64,000 nucleotides of DNA. Origin: Mycolicibacter heraklionensis. Lineage in GTDB: Bacteria; Actinomycetota; Actinomycetes; Mycobacteriales; Mycobacteriaceae. Each line of letters begins with the position of its first letter. Positions within the stretch are counted from its first letter, which is position 1. The notes under the pieces were generated by a model, which was not told where the DNA came from, made no database searches, and saw nothing but the letters and a program-made list of their open reading frames with translations. Location: assembly GCA_001673575.1 (NCBI GenBank), contig LZME01000037.1:1-64000 (forward strand). Direction: 5' to 3'. Shown in pieces: positions 8,815 to 17,787 of the stretch. A program made the position numbers and the translations under genes.

Positions 8815-11424
8815 GTGCGTTTGTCGTGGCCTCTGACCGCCCGTCCGGCGGAGATGCGGACTCTCGAGACGGCCATCGTGGCATCGGACGTCTCCGGAAT
8901 CGTCGTCCATGGTGCCTCGGGCGTGGGGAAAAGCCGGATCGCACGTGAGGTACTGTCAGCCGCCGAGTTGCGGGGAAGCGAAACACGTTGGGCAGTAGGC
9001 ACATCTGCGGCGCGCGCAATTCCACTCGGCGCCTTCGCGGCGTGGACGCCGCCGGGTATCACCGACACGGTTCAGTTGTTGCGGGGAGTGATCGAATCGC
9101 TGGTCGACGCCCCTACCGGCGCGACGGTTGTGGTGGGAGTCGATGATGCGCATCTGCTGGACGACCTTTCTGCCTTCGTCGCGCAGCAGATCGTGCAGCG
9201 GGGCATGGCAAAGGTGATTCTCACCGTCCGCGAAGGCGAGTCGATTCCCGCTGCGGTGCACGAGATTTGGACGACTGGCCGATTCGAACGGCTCGACCTG
9301 CAGCCGTTGTCGATCGAGGAGACCACCATGCTGCTATCGGCGGCGCTGGCGGGACCGGTGGATCCTGACGCGGTTCAGCGGCTCTGGAAGCTGACTCACG
9401 GCAACGTGCTGTACCTGCGACATATCGTCGAGCAGGAGGTTGCCGACGGCCGGATCGTGCAACAGCACGGGTACTGGCGGTGGATTGGGGATCCGATCAT
9501 GCCGCTCAGCCTGGTCGAGCTCATCGAATCACGTTTCGGAACCTTGCCGGGGCCGATCAGCGATGTGATCGACACTTTGGCTGTTGGGGAGCCAATCGAT
9601 CTGGCCGCCCTGACCCGGATCACCGATCCTGCCGCGGTCGAGGAGGCCGACACCCGTGGCCTGATCACACTGGAGCCAGTCGTCGGCGGTGTTCAGGTAC
9701 GGGTTGCGCATCCGCTCTACGGTGAAGTGCGCCGCACCCGCGCGCCGGCCACCCGGCTACGGCGGCTACGCGGGGTGGTGGCCGGTGAACTCGCCGTAGC
9801 CGATGATCGAGACGACATCCAGGTGGTGGTGCGCCGCGCCACGCTGAGTCTTGACTCCGACCTCGCCCCCGACTCCGAATTGCTGGTCAGGGCGGCACGC
9901 GGCGCCGTCTGGCTGGCGGACTTGGCCCTCGCGGGACGACTTGCCGGAGCGGCGATCCGTGCTGGTGGCGACCCGGAGGCGAGTTTCGTTCGTGCACACG
10001 CGCTGTCGTGGCTGGGCCGTGGCCGGGAGGCTGACGGTGTGCTCGCCGAGATCGCCGTCAGCGACCTGGCCGCCGGCGAGCGGGCCAGGTTGGCGTTTCT
10101 GCGGGCCAGCAACATGCTCTGGGCGCTCGGTGAGCCCGCGCGGGCGAAGGACATCATCGACGAGGCGGCGCGCACCGTACCGCAGCAGGCGCGCAGTTAT
10201 ATCGATGCCTTCCTCACGGTGTACTGGTTTGCCGTGGACCGCCCGGATGCGGCCAGGCAGGCCGCCGAAGTGCTTGACATGCAGGAGTTGCCCGCCGTTG
10301 TCGGCGCTGAGATTGCCTGGGTGCTTGCCGCCATCGCCGCGGACGCGGGGCGCACGGCCGAGGCTGTAGCCACCGCCGAGGCCGGGTACGGCGTCGCTGC
10401 CCGTTCCCTTGACGCTCCGCAGATGAGTTTCAACATCGCCGATGCACATATCGGCGCCTTGCTGATGGCGGGAAGAGTGGGCGATGCCGTCGAGGCGGCC
10501 GAGCGGGTCAGCGAGCAGGCCGCCCAGCTACCGGGGGCTGCGCAATCACTCGGCGTCGCCGTGGCGGGCCTGGCAGCCCTGGGTGCCGGCCGCCTCGATG
10601 CCGCGTGCCGACTGCTGGAGCAGGCGGAAGCAGGATTGTCCGCCAGCCATGCCATCGGTTGGGGATATCGCTATCGCGTGCCGGGCATCACCGCGTTGGC
10701 TATGCGTGGCGCAACGGATGAGGCTGCCGCTGCCCTCGCCACGCTCGACAAGCTGCCACGTCCGTTCCGCTTGCTCGATTGTGACCGGAGCCTGGCCCGG
10801 GCTTGGGTAGTCGCCGGCCAGGGCGCAGTCAGGGAGGCGATCGCCGTCGTAAGGTCCGCGGCCGAGGCAGCCGCGGCTAAAGGGCAATTCGCGGCGGAGG
10901 TGATTTGTCTGCAGACCGCCGCCCAGTTCGGGGATCGCACCGGTGCGGCCCGGCTGCGCGAACTGGAAGCTGTCGTCGAGGGGCCGCGGGTGGGTCTGGC
11001 CGCCCGGTTCGCCGCTGCGCTACGCGACGGAGATGCCGCGGAAATGGCCGTGGTGTCGGTGGACTTCGAGCGTATCGGGGATCTGGTTGCTGCGGTCGAT
11101 GCTGCCGCCCAGGCCGCGATCGGGTATCGCCGTCAGGACCTTCGGGGAACAGCGTTGGTCTGCGCGACCCGCGCCGCCGCCCTGGCCGAACAATGCGGTG
11201 GCGCCAGCACCCCGGCGCTGCGCCAGGCCGCGCAGCCTTTGCCGCTCACCGATCGCGAACAAGAGATCGTGATGTTGATCGGCGCGGGCTTGTCCAATCG
11301 GGAGATTGCTGAGCGACTGACCCTCTCGGTTCGTACTGTCGAAAGCCACATCTACCGGGCCATGTTGAAGACGGACACCAACGGCCGTGACGAACTCGCA
11401 GCCCTGCGACCCCGCCGCCGGTAG
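8815..11424 (+). CDS. Large AAA-ATPase LuxR family transcriptional regulator
   Basis: An 869-residue STAND/LAL-type regulator. Residues 33-41 (GASGVGKSR) form the Walker A P-loop and VVVGVDDAHLLDD the Walker B. A long helical, TPR-like middle section of about 500 residues follows, then a C-terminal LuxR helix-turn-helix (about 805-862) with LTDREQEIVMLIGAGLSNRE and LSVRTVESHIYRA. Many mycobacteria carry closely similar proteins with the same MRLSWPLT start, which supports GTG 8815. The inducing ligand is unknown. A 16-bp palindrome lies 13 bp beyond the stop, before two micro-genes. Confidence 0.92.
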   Translation: MRLSWPLTARPAEMRTLETAIVASDVSGIVVHGASGVGKSRIAREVLSAAELRGSETRWAVGTSAARAIPLGAFAAWTPPGITDTVQLLRGVIESLVDAPTGATVVVGVDDAHLLDDLSAFVAQQIVQRGMAKVILTVREGESIPAAVHEIWTTGRFERLDLQPLSIEETTMLLSAALAGPVDPDAVQRLWKLTHGNVLYLRHIVEQEVADGRIVQQHGYWRWIGDPIMPLSLVELIESRFGTLPGPISDVIDTLAVGEPIDLAALTRITDPAAVEEADTRGLITLEPVVGGVQVRVAHPLYGEVRRTRAPATRLRRLRGVVAGELAVADDRDDIQVVVRRATLSLDSDLAPDSELLVRAARGAVWLADLALAGRLAGAAIRAGGDPEASFVRAHALSWLGRGREADGVLAEIAVSDLAAGERARLAFLRASNMLWALGEPARAKDIIDEAARTVPQQARSYIDAFLTVYWFAVDRPDAARQAAEVLDMQELPAVVGAEIAWVLAAIAADAGRTAEAVATAEAGYGVAARSLDAPQMSFNIADAHIGALLMAGRVGDAVEAAERVSEQAAQLPGAAQSLGVAVAGLAALGAGRLDAACRLLEQAEAGLSASHAIGWGYRYRVPGITALAMRGATDEAAAALATLDKLPRPFRLLDCDRSLARAWVVAGQGAVREAIAVVRSAAEAAAAKGQFAAEVICLQTAAQFGDRTGAARLRELEAVVEGPRVGLAARFAAALRDGDAAEMAVVSVDFERIGDLVAAVDAAAQAAIGYRRQDLRGTALVCATRAAALAEQCGGASTPALRQAAQPLPLTDREQEIVMLIGAGLSNREIAERLTLSVRTVESHIYRAMLKTDTNGRDELAALRPRRR

Positions 11425-11436
11425 ATCCGAAGACTG

Positions 11437-11452
11437 CAGTAGTGCACCACTG
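11437..11452. promoter_or_regulatory. 16-bp palindromic operator, copy 1
   Basis: CAGTAGTGCACCACTG, 8-bp arms with one mismatch. The reverse complement of the site at 11848-11863 differs at only one central base. It lies 75 bp upstream of the 60-residue ORF at 11527. Confidence 0.6.
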
Positions 11453-11526
11453 AACTACACCCGCCCCAGGCCCGTGATGATTGGTATGGAGGGGTTGTTA
11501 CCAGGCACCAAGCGGGGAGGATTGAC

Positions 11527-11709
11527 ATGATTGCCCCACGATCGTCCGGTCACGACTGGGCCAAAGACGGCACCTTGCTGCGCGTTGACTGCGAACCCGG
11601 CATCGGCTGGGTCGCGACGCATTATGACCTCAACCTGCAAGTCATCCAGCTGTTCAGGGGCTCCGTTGAAGACGTGCACCAAACAGCATTGCGGTGGGCG
11701 CAGGCATAG
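11527..11709 (+). CDS. 60-residue hypothetical protein
   Basis: A short ORF with a strong ribosome binding site (GGGGAGGA, ending 6 nt before ATG 11527). The protein is soluble, with mixed composition (MIAPRSSGHDWAKDGTLLRV at the start and a C-terminal helix ending TALRWAQA). It is not recognised as a known family. It sits behind the LuxR gene and 75 bp downstream of palindrome copy 1. The strong RBS is the main argument that it is real. Confidence 0.55.
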   Translation: MIAPRSSGHDWAKDGTLLRVDCEPGIGWVATHYDLNLQVIQLFRGSVEDVHQTALRWAQA

Positions 11710-11927
11710 GCGGTCATCTGAAAGACCTCTCCCCGGCCGTCGGCTCCTTCCCCCGCTCCGGCGGCCCTAGGCGCCATCCGTTCTAGAGGACGTCGCGCCG
11801 GTGCCGGGGATGTGCTGGTACCGCACTGTTGCCACTGGGTCAGATTGCAGTGGTCCACTACTGGGTTCTTCGTGTCGGACAAGAGTCACGATTCTGCGAT
11901 CACAGTGCAGCAGAAAGAAGACCCATC
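11710..11927. other. Intergenic region with palindrome copy 2
   Basis: No coding sequence was found. It holds the 16-bp palindrome (11848-11863) and a stretch around 11880-11910 with a GATTCT hexamer at 11890-11895 that could be a -10 element for the downstream micro-gene. Confidence 0.4.
11848..11863. promoter_or_regulatory. 16-bp palindromic operator, copy 2
   Basis: CAGTGGTCCACTACTG; read on the other strand it is CAGTAGTGGACCACTG, one base from copy 1 at 11437. It lies 65 bp upstream of the 61-residue ORF at 11928, so both micro-genes have the same motif at nearly the same distance. Confidence 0.6.
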
Positions 11928-12113
11928 ATGTCCACGTTGTCTGCGGTACACGCCCACCCGTTGCAGGTGCCGCACATCAAGCACTTTCATGCGTTCGAAG
12001 CCGTCGGCGCGATGTTCCACATCGGAACTCGGCCGGAACGGATCCACTATCCGCCGGACCTGAACTCGTTTCTCGAGAATGCCGCGTTGGCTCGAGAGAT
12101 GCACCGACTGTGA
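11928..12113 (+). CDS. 61-residue histidine-rich hypothetical protein
   Basis: ATG 11928 follows AGAAAGAAG (11912-11920) with a workable spacing. The product has eight histidines in 61 residues, five of them in the first 21 (at about 8, 10, 16, 19 and 21), which could bind a metal. The C-terminal part (PPDLNSFLENAALAREMHRL) looks helical. There is no recognised family. It is paired with the 60-residue ORF at 11527 by the shared upstream palindrome. Confidence 0.55.
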   Translation: MSTLSAVHAHPLQVPHIKHFHAFEAVGAMFHIGTRPERIHYPPDLNSFLENAALAREMHRL

Positions 12114-12150
12114 TGGCGCAACCGGTGCCCACCGCAGACCCTGGCTGGGA

Positions 12151-13260
12151 CTACTCCGGGTGCGGCTCGGCGACCACCGTCGCCAGGTGCGGATGCGCCT
12201 CGGCCTTGACCTGCTGGAAGAGCTTCTTGTAGTACGGCATGCAGTCGGCCATCGCCTGCTCGGTGGTGAACAGCGGCTGGTAGCCGAGGTCGCGGCCGGC
12301 CTTAGCGATCGAGAAGTAGTTGTTCAGGTAAAGCCGTTCCACCGCACCGGGTTCCAACATGGGCTCGGGCAGGCCGAACCGGAAGTGCAGCCACTGCCAG
12401 GCGAACATCGTGTCGCGCACCATCCGGCCGGAGACCCGGATCTTGGGCCAGCGCTCGCCGCACGCCTCCATGACCGGTCGAGCGAACTCGAACATGTTGA
12501 TCGGTTCACCGTCGTTGATGAAGTAGGCCTGGCCGGGCGCCGATCCGCCGGGCACCAAGTGCTGAGCGGCCAGGATGAAGCCGTGAATCAGGTTGTGCAC
12601 GTAGGAGTTGTCGAGCTTGGCGTGCTTGCTGCCGACCAATACTTTGACGTGGCCGGCGACCACGCTTTCGAACAGCTTGCGGAACATGGTCTGGTCACCG
12701 TCGCCCCAGATTCCCGACGGCCGGATTGCACAGGTCAGCATGCCGTCGATGCCGTTCTCGCCGAGCACGAACTTCTCCGCGACCACTTTGGTCTCGGTGT
12801 AGAGGTCGTTGAACTTGGTGGTGTAGGCCATGGTTTCGTCGCCACCCGAGATGGCCTTGCCGCCCATCACAACACTGTTGGAGGCGGTGTAGACGAATCG
12901 CTTCACCCCGGCCCGCTGTCCGGCCTGGACCAGGTTCTTGGTGCCGTCGACGTTGACCGCGAAACTGCGCCGGCGGATCTCGTCGGTGACCTTGGCGCCG
13001 CCCTGCAGATCGATGATGGCAGCGGTGTGGAACACGGTGTCGATGTTGGCGACCGCCGCGGCCACCGTCTGCGGGTCGCAGATGTCGCCTTCGAGCTTCT
13101 CCAGGTTGGGGTGGTCGGGGAGGCTCGACGGCGCGCGGTCGAAGGAGCGCACTTGGTAGCCGCGTTCCAGCAGCGTCTTGACGAAGTTGGTTCCGACGAA
13201 GCCGGAGCCCCCGGTGACCAGTACCCGGCCGAGTTCAGTAGTCAGTGCAGGATCACCCAT
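12151..13260 (-). CDS. 3beta-hydroxysteroid dehydrogenase/isomerase family (Rv1106c-like)
   Basis: A 369-residue NAD-dependent enzyme that in M. tuberculosis (Rv1106c) oxidises cholesterol to cholestenone, the first ring step of cholesterol breakdown. The dinucleotide-binding motif TGGSGFVG is at 16-23 and the catalytic YTETK (Tyr154, Lys158) is intact. A C-terminal hydrophobic/aromatic section (MFAWQWLHFRFGLPEP) agrees with the membrane-associated family. The start ATG 13260 lies 12 bp from a KstR-like dyad (13272-13290). The upstream gene on the same strand is xseB, the usual mycobacterial order. Confidence 0.93.
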   Translation of the reverse strand: MGDPALTTELGRVLVTGGSGFVGTNFVKTLLERGYQVRSFDRAPSSLPDHPNLEKLEGDICDPQTVAAAVANIDTVFHTAAIIDLQGGAKVTDEIRRRSFAVNVDGTKNLVQAGQRAGVKRFVYTASNSVVMGGKAISGGDETMAYTTKFNDLYTETKVVAEKFVLGENGIDGMLTCAIRPSGIWGDGDQTMFRKLFESVVAGHVKVLVGSKHAKLDNSYVHNLIHGFILAAQHLVPGGSAPGQAYFINDGEPINMFEFARPVMEACGERWPKIRVSGRMVRDTMFAWQWLHFRFGLPEPMLEPGAVERLYLNNYFSIAKAGRDLGYQPLFTTEQAMADCMPYYKKLFQQVKAEAHPHLATVVAEPHPE

Positions 13261-13271
13261 CGGGCGAGCAT

Positions 13272-13290
13272 AACTGAACGTGTTTCAGTT
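13272..13290. promoter_or_regulatory. KstR-like operator upstream of the 3beta-HSD gene
   Basis: AACTGAACGTGTTTCAGTT: 7-bp outer arms AACTGAA/TTCAGTT and a core AAC-GT-GTT. It matches the published KstR consensus TnnAACnnGTTnnA except for the first base (C instead of T). It lies 12 bp upstream of the start codon. The match is seen directly; regulation by KstR is inferred. Confidence 0.65.
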
Positions 13291-13314
13291 CCCGTGGTCT
13301 TGTAAAGAGGGAAG

Positions 13315-13557
13315 TCACGCGCGGTCGTCGTCGGCGGGCTCGGCGTCCAGCGCTTCCTGCACCCGGCGCCGGGCTCCGGCCAGGTGCTCTTCACACCGCT
13401 TGGCCAGCTGCTCGCCCCGTTCCCACAGGCTCAGCGACGCGTCGAGATCCATCCCGCCCTGCTCCAGGCGCTGCACCACGTCGATCAGCTCGTCGCGGCA
13501 TTGCTCATAGCCAAGCTCACTAACGGGTGTCACCGGATCGGCTTGCTCAGCTGCCAT
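13315..13557 (-). CDS. xseB: Exodeoxyribonuclease VII small subunit
   Basis: An 80-residue small subunit of exonuclease VII, which degrades single-stranded DNA in complex with XseA. The family core is clear: [20 protein letters not shown], then a second segment [20 protein letters not shown], which together form the helical hairpin bundle. ATG 13557 overlaps the end of xseA by 11 bp. The acidic C-terminus is normal for mycobacteria. Confidence 0.95.
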   Translation of the reverse strand: MAAEQADPVTPVSELGYEQCRDELIDVVQRLEQGGMDLDASLSLWERGEQLAKRCEEHLAGARRRVQEALDAEPADDDRA

Positions 13558-14818
13558 CGCTCGGTCTTTCAAGAAGTCGTCCTTCAAGAAGTCGCCCCTC
13601 ACTCGTCGCCGCCACGGCCCCGTCGGCCACCCGGATTCGCAGTCGGGTCCCGGCCGCCGCATCCTCGACCGACCGCAGTACGCGCGGCCCCGCTGCGCCG
13701 ACAGTCTGGACGACCGCGTAGCCGCGCGCCAACGTCGCGGCCGGGCCCAGGGTAGCCAGCCGCGCCGACAGGTGCCCCACCCGTTCGCTCTGCACGGCGA
13801 TGAGCCGGGTGACGTCACGGCGCACCGCGGCCAGGGCGCGCTGGACCACATCGCCGCGCTCGGTCAGCGCGCGCAGCGGGTCGGCCAGCACCGGTCGGCT
13901 GCGCAGCTGCTTCAACACACGGTCCTCGCGCACCACCCAGTTGCGTACCGCCTGCGCGCTGCGTCGCCGCAGGTCATCGACCAGCGCCTGCTCGGCCGCG
14001 GCGTCCGGAACGATCCGCTTCGCCGCATCGGTGGGGGTGGCCGCGCGTAGGTCAGCGACCGAATCGCACAACGGGCTGTCGGGTTCGTGGCCGATCGCGC
14101 TGACCACCGGGGTCCGGCACGCCGCGATGGCCCGGCACAGGGTTTCGTCGGAGAACGGCAGCAGGTCCTCGACGCTGCCGCCGCCGCGGGCCAGCACGAT
14201 CACCTCCACGGCTTCGTCGGCGTCCAGGTCGCGCAGCGCCTCGACGATCTGGGCAACGGCGGTCGGTCCCTGCACGGCGGTGTTGCGCACCGCGAAGCGC
14301 ACCGCCGGCCACCTGGTGCCGGCCACCGTCATGACATCGCGCTCGGCGGCGCTGGCGCGCCCGGTGATCAACCCGATCGTGCCCGGCAGAAACGGCAGCG
14401 GCCGTTTGAGGCGCGGATCGAACAGTCCCTCGGCGTCCAGCAGTCGGCGCAGCCGTTCGATCCGGGCCAGCAGTTCACCGATGCCGACGGCGCGGATCTC
14501 GCTCAGTCGCAGCGAGAAGGTGCCCCGGGCGGTGTAGAAGTTGGGTTTGCCGCAGACCACCACCTGGGTGCCTTCGGTCAGCTTGACCGGCGCCGAAGCC
14601 ACCATTTCGGGGCTGCACGTCACTGTCAGAGACATATCGGCGGCCGGATCGCGCAACACCATGAACACGGTCCGCACGCCCGGGCGCAGATTGATCTGGG
14701 TGAGCTGCCCTTCCACCCACACCGAACCCAGCCGGTCGATCCAGCCCTTGACCCGGATGGCAACCGCGCGGACCGGGAACGGGTTTTCGGCGGATTCGCC
14801 CGGCGCGGGGTCGGTCAC
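13547..14818 (-). CDS. xseA: Exodeoxyribonuclease VII large subunit
   Basis: A 423-residue catalytic subunit. An N-terminal OB-fold (about residues 1-110) is followed by the catalytic core with [17 protein letters not shown] and [24 protein letters not shown], then helical coiled-coil segments. GTG 14818 is the start; it overlaps the stop of the upstream gene by 4 bp (GTGA). The last residues contain a short duplication ([11 protein letters not shown]), encoded by two 15-bp near repeats at 13568-13597, which also supplies the xseB start region. Confidence 0.95.
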   Translation of the reverse strand: MTDPAPGESAENPFPVRAVAIRVKGWIDRLGSVWVEGQLTQINLRPGVRTVFMVLRDPAADMSLTVTCSPEMVASAPVKLTEGTQVVVCGKPNFYTARGTFSLRLSEIRAVGIGELLARIERLRRLLDAEGLFDPRLKRPLPFLPGTIGLITGRASAAERDVMTVAGTRWPAVRFAVRNTAVQGPTAVAQIVEALRDLDADEAVEVIVLARGGGSVEDLLPFSDETLCRAIAACRTPVVSAIGHEPDSPLCDSVADLRAATPTDAAKRIVPDAAAEQALVDDLRRRSAQAVRNWVVREDRVLKQLRSRPVLADPLRALTERGDVVQRALAAVRRDVTRLIAVQSERVGHLSARLATLGPAATLARGYAVVQTVGAAGPRVLRSVEDAAAGTRLRIRVADGAVAATSEGRLLEGRLLERPSDGS

Positions 14819-15417
14819 TTCGCGGTGGTGCGGGTGATCCTGTTGGCCAGCAGCGTCTGGAACGGTGCCCGGGCCTTGGTGGCCTCTTCGTAGGCGAGCA
14901 GGGTCTCCAGCTCGTCGAGGCTGAGCGAGGCTAGCCGGGCCCGTAGCTGGGCCAGGGTCAGCGAGCCGTAGTCGAGCTCGTCGACCAGGTCGGGGGTGGG
15001 CACCGTCGGGTCCGCGGCACCATTGCGCCCGGCCGGGGCCTCGTTGTCGGCGGGTGCGCTCGGCGGAGCAGCGCCGTCTTCGCTGAACGAATAGAGGGCG
15101 AAGCGCCCCTCGGTGCGCGGGTCGGTGTCGTCGTCGTCGAAGGTCGCGGCACCGCCGTCGAAATTGTCCTCGATGTCGTCGTCGAAGGTTGCCCACTCCG
15201 GCTGCTCATCCTTCGGCGGGAACAGCGACTCGAGAGTGGTGTCTCCCTTGTTGACCAGCTCGGCGACACCCTGCTGCCAGCGCATCACCGCGTGCGCGGC
15301 CTGGCTGGCCAGCGTCATCGGGTAGGTCAGGATGGTTTGCGGCAGCTTCAGGGTCTCCTCGACCGCGACGGTGGCCGCGCCGACCAGAAGCCGGACTCCA
15401 AAGGGTGCAGTTGCCAT
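14815..15417 (-). CDS. Lipid droplet-associated protein (Rv1109c-like)
   Basis: A 200-residue protein. The hydrophobic/amphipathic N-terminus (residues 1-60: [20 protein letters not shown], then a [24 protein letters not shown] run) is the part expected to sit on lipid surfaces. A low-complexity acidic middle ([19 protein letters not shown]) precedes a conserved C-terminal helix ([21 protein letters not shown]) that ends with a [15 protein letters not shown] motif. Databases name this mycobacterial family lipid droplet-associated protein. Its stop is coupled to xseA, so it heads the unit with xseA-xseB. Confidence 0.85.
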   Translation of the reverse strand: MATAPFGVRLLVGAATVAVEETLKLPQTILTYPMTLASQAAHAVMRWQQGVAELVNKGDTTLESLFPPKDEQPEWATFDDDIEDNFDGGAATFDDDDTDPRTEGRFALYSFSEDGAAPPSAPADNEAPAGRNGAADPTVPTPDLVDELDYGSLTLAQLRARLASLSLDELETLLAYEEATKARAPFQTLLANRITRTTAK

Positions 15418-15513
15418 GGCCCCCAGCCTGCCTTACCTGCCGGTCATCTCCAAGTATTGACCGGCATGACGCGAGCTGGCGGTTGCGTGTCGGCAGACCG
15501 TACGCTGGTTGCC

Positions 15514-16530
15514 ATGCCGCAAACCGTCGACGTGGAGATCGCCTACAGTTCAGCCGCGCGGGTGGGCGGCGCCCCCGCCGGCAAGCGGGTCCTGCTGGCG
15601 GAGCCACGCGGGTACTGCGCGGGCGTGGACCGGGCGGTCGAGACCGTCGAGCGGGCCCTGGAGAAGCACGGTGCCCCGGTGTACGTGCGCCACGAGATCG
15701 TGCACAACAAGCATGTGGTGGACACCCTGACGAACAAGGGTGCGGTCTTCGTGGACGAGACCGATCAGGTGCCCGAAGGCGCGATCGTGGTGTTCTCCGC
15801 CCACGGCGTGGCCCCGACGGTGCATGAGACGGCCGCCGAACGCAGCCTGCGGGTGATCGACGCGACCTGCCCGTTGGTGACCAAGGTGCACAACGAAGCC
15901 AAGCGATTCGCTCGCGATGGGTACGACATCCTGCTGATCGGCCACGCCGGCCACGAAGAGGTCGTCGGGATCATCGGCGAAGCCCCCAACGACGTGCAGC
16001 TGGTCGACGGCTTAGACGCCGTGGATTCGGTGCAGGTTCGCGACGAGAACAAGATCGTGTGGCTGTCGCAGACCACACTCAGCGTCGACGAGACCATGCA
16101 GACGGTGCTCAAGCTGCGTGAGCGATTCCCGAACCTGCAGAATCCGCCCAGCGACGACATCTGCTACGCCACCCAGAACCGCCAGACCGCGGTCAAGGCG
16201 ATGGCCCCGGAGTGCGAGCTGGTGATTGTGGTGGGTTCGCGGAACTCCTCGAACTCCTGCCGCCTGGTCGAGGTGGCGCTGGGCGCCGGTGCCCGCGCTG
16301 CCCACCTGGTCGACTACGCCGACGACATCGACCCGGCGTGGCTGGCTCCCGAAGCAGGCGAGGTGCAGACCATCGGCGTCACGTCGGGTGCGTCGGTGCC
16401 GGAGATCCTGGTCCGCGGGGTGCTGGAGCGGCTTGCCGAGTACGGCTACGGCACGGTGTACCCGGTGGCGACGGCCAACGAGACCTTGGTGTTCGCCTTG
16501 CCTCGCGAGATCCGGCCGGATCGCCGGTAG
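15514..16530 (+). CDS. ispH: 4-hydroxy-3-methylbut-2-enyl diphosphate reductase
   Basis: 338 residues; last step of the MEP pathway, giving IPP and DMAPP. The three [4Fe-4S] cysteines are Cys35 ([10 protein letters not shown]), Cys119 (ATCPLVTK) and Cys217 ([11 protein letters not shown]), spaced as in E. coli Isp[18 protein letters not shown] is the conserved C-terminal motif. Start ATG 15514; an in-frame GTG at 15490 is possible but lies outside the conserved region. The Rv1110 (lytB2) orthologue by position. Confidence 0.97.
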   Translation: MPQTVDVEIAYSSAARVGGAPAGKRVLLAEPRGYCAGVDRAVETVERALEKHGAPVYVRHEIVHNKHVVDTLTNKGAVFVDETDQVPEGAIVVFSAHGVAPTVHETAAERSLRVIDATCPLVTKVHNEAKRFARDGYDILLIGHAGHEEVVGIIGEAPNDVQLVDGLDAVDSVQVRDENKIVWLSQTTLSVDETMQTVLKLRERFPNLQNPPSDDICYATQNRQTAVKAMAPECELVIVVGSRNSSNSCRLVEVALGAGARAAHLVDYADDIDPAWLAPEAGEVQTIGVTSGASVPEILVRGVLERLAEYGYGTVYPVATANETLVFALPREIRPDRR

Positions 16531-16543
16531 ATCGGATCGCCAG

Positions 16544-17716
16544 CTAGACGTCGTACTCCCAGGAGTCGACTTCATCGCGCGGTGGACGGGAGCGGGCGCG
16601 GGGCGACGCGTCGGCCGCGTTGGTTCCCGATCCGCGGTAGCGCACCTGGGAAACGGGGTGGCGAGTGCCGGTTCCGTTGCCGCGGCCCTCGGAGCCGGAC
16701 GGAGCCGGTCGGCGCCGGGGCATCGATTCCGGTGCATCTGAGGGGCGGTAGCTGCGCGAATGCGGATCCCGATTAGTCCTCGACAGTGGGTCAGCTGAGC
16801 GCGACCCGTCCTGGGTCGGACGCGGACGCCGCCGCGGCTCGTCTTGCCAGTCGGGCGCCGGACGCCGGCGGGGTTGGCGTTCGTCGTGTGCCTCGGGCGC
16901 GGGGCGTCGCCGCCGCTGCATGGGCTCGTCGCGTCCCTCGGCTGCTGGACGGCGACGCGGGCGCGGGTGGTCGGCGGCGCGGGGATCCATGTCCGGCCGA
17001 ACGTGCCGGGAACGCGTCGGCGCCGAGCCGTTGGCCGCGGCGCGGCGCTCGGTGGAGCGGGTCCGGGATCGGGACCCAGAACCCTGGCGCGCGGCCCGGC
17101 GGGCCTCCGCGGTGGCGCGACGGGGACGCTGACCCGGGCGGTCCTCGCGGGAAGCCGGCTTCTCGATGGCGTGCGCGGGGTTGCGGGTGAGGGCGGCGGT
17201 GAGCATGGCGCCGATGCGGTCGCTGAGTGTGGCCGACTTCGGAGTGGCGTCGTCTTCGCGGGCTTCGCGCTTCGTGGTTCCGCCCAGCATCCCGAGATAC
17301 CAGCGGACCATTCCGATCAGCAGCACGGCCGCGGCCGTGAACAGCATCAGCGGGAATCGTTCGATCAGGGGATAGCCGCAGTTGATGACGATGGCCTTGA
17401 GGCCGGGGAACCCGCCGCCGCGCAGCATCCAGTACGCGCCGGGCACGCTGACGAACAGGATCAACGGGGGTTGGACCACCGTCGTGAACACCGCCGATTG
17501 CTGCACCATGAGCACCGCGGCGATACAGCCCATCGCGTAGAGGGCGGAGAAGACGATGGTCAGTTCTTTGTCGCCGGAGCCGGCGTCGAACGCCACGCCG
17601 ATCGCGGTCGCGACCACCGCCACCGCCACGGCACTCCACCACGGCAAACCGGCGATGCTCGGCAAGATCGAACGGTGGTCAGCGGCCACTGCCGACTTCT
17701 CCCGCGCTACTGCCAC
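16544..17716 (-). CDS. DUF6542 membrane protein with Arg/Pro-rich tail (Rv1111c-like)
   Basis: About 390 residues with two distinct halves. The first 150 residues hold about four transmembrane segments (LPWWSAVAVAVVATAIGVAF, ELTIVFSALYAMGCIAAVLM and two more). The remainder is a strongly basic, disordered tail with repeats of the type RRRPAPEAHDE / RRRPAPDWQDE. The tail could bind nucleic acid or the membrane face; no function is established. GTG 17716 is preferred because it leaves a 71-bp divergent promoter region to ychF; ATG 17761 is possible. Confidence 0.8.
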   Translation of the reverse strand: MAVAREKSAVAADHRSILPSIAGLPWWSAVAVAVVATAIGVAFDAGSGDKELTIVFSALYAMGCIAAVLMVQQSAVFTTVVQPPLILFVSVPGAYWMLRGGGFPGLKAIVINCGYPLIERFPLMLFTAAAVLLIGMVRWYLGMLGGTTKREAREDDATPKSATLSDRIGAMLTAALTRNPAHAIEKPASREDRPGQRPRRATAEARRAARQGSGSRSRTRSTERRAAANGSAPTRSRHVRPDMDPRAADHPRPRRRPAAEGRDEPMQRRRRPAPEAHDERQPRRRPAPDWQDEPRRRPRPTQDGSRSADPLSRTNRDPHSRSYRPSDAPESMPRRRPAPSGSEGRGNGTGTRHPVSQVRYRGSGTNAADASPRARSRPPRDEVDSWEYDV

Positions 17717-17787
17717 ACACTGACGGTACCGGCTGGCGGCAGCGGGGGCGCACGGCGGCACGCCCCGGGCCTTAGACTTGGCTACCC

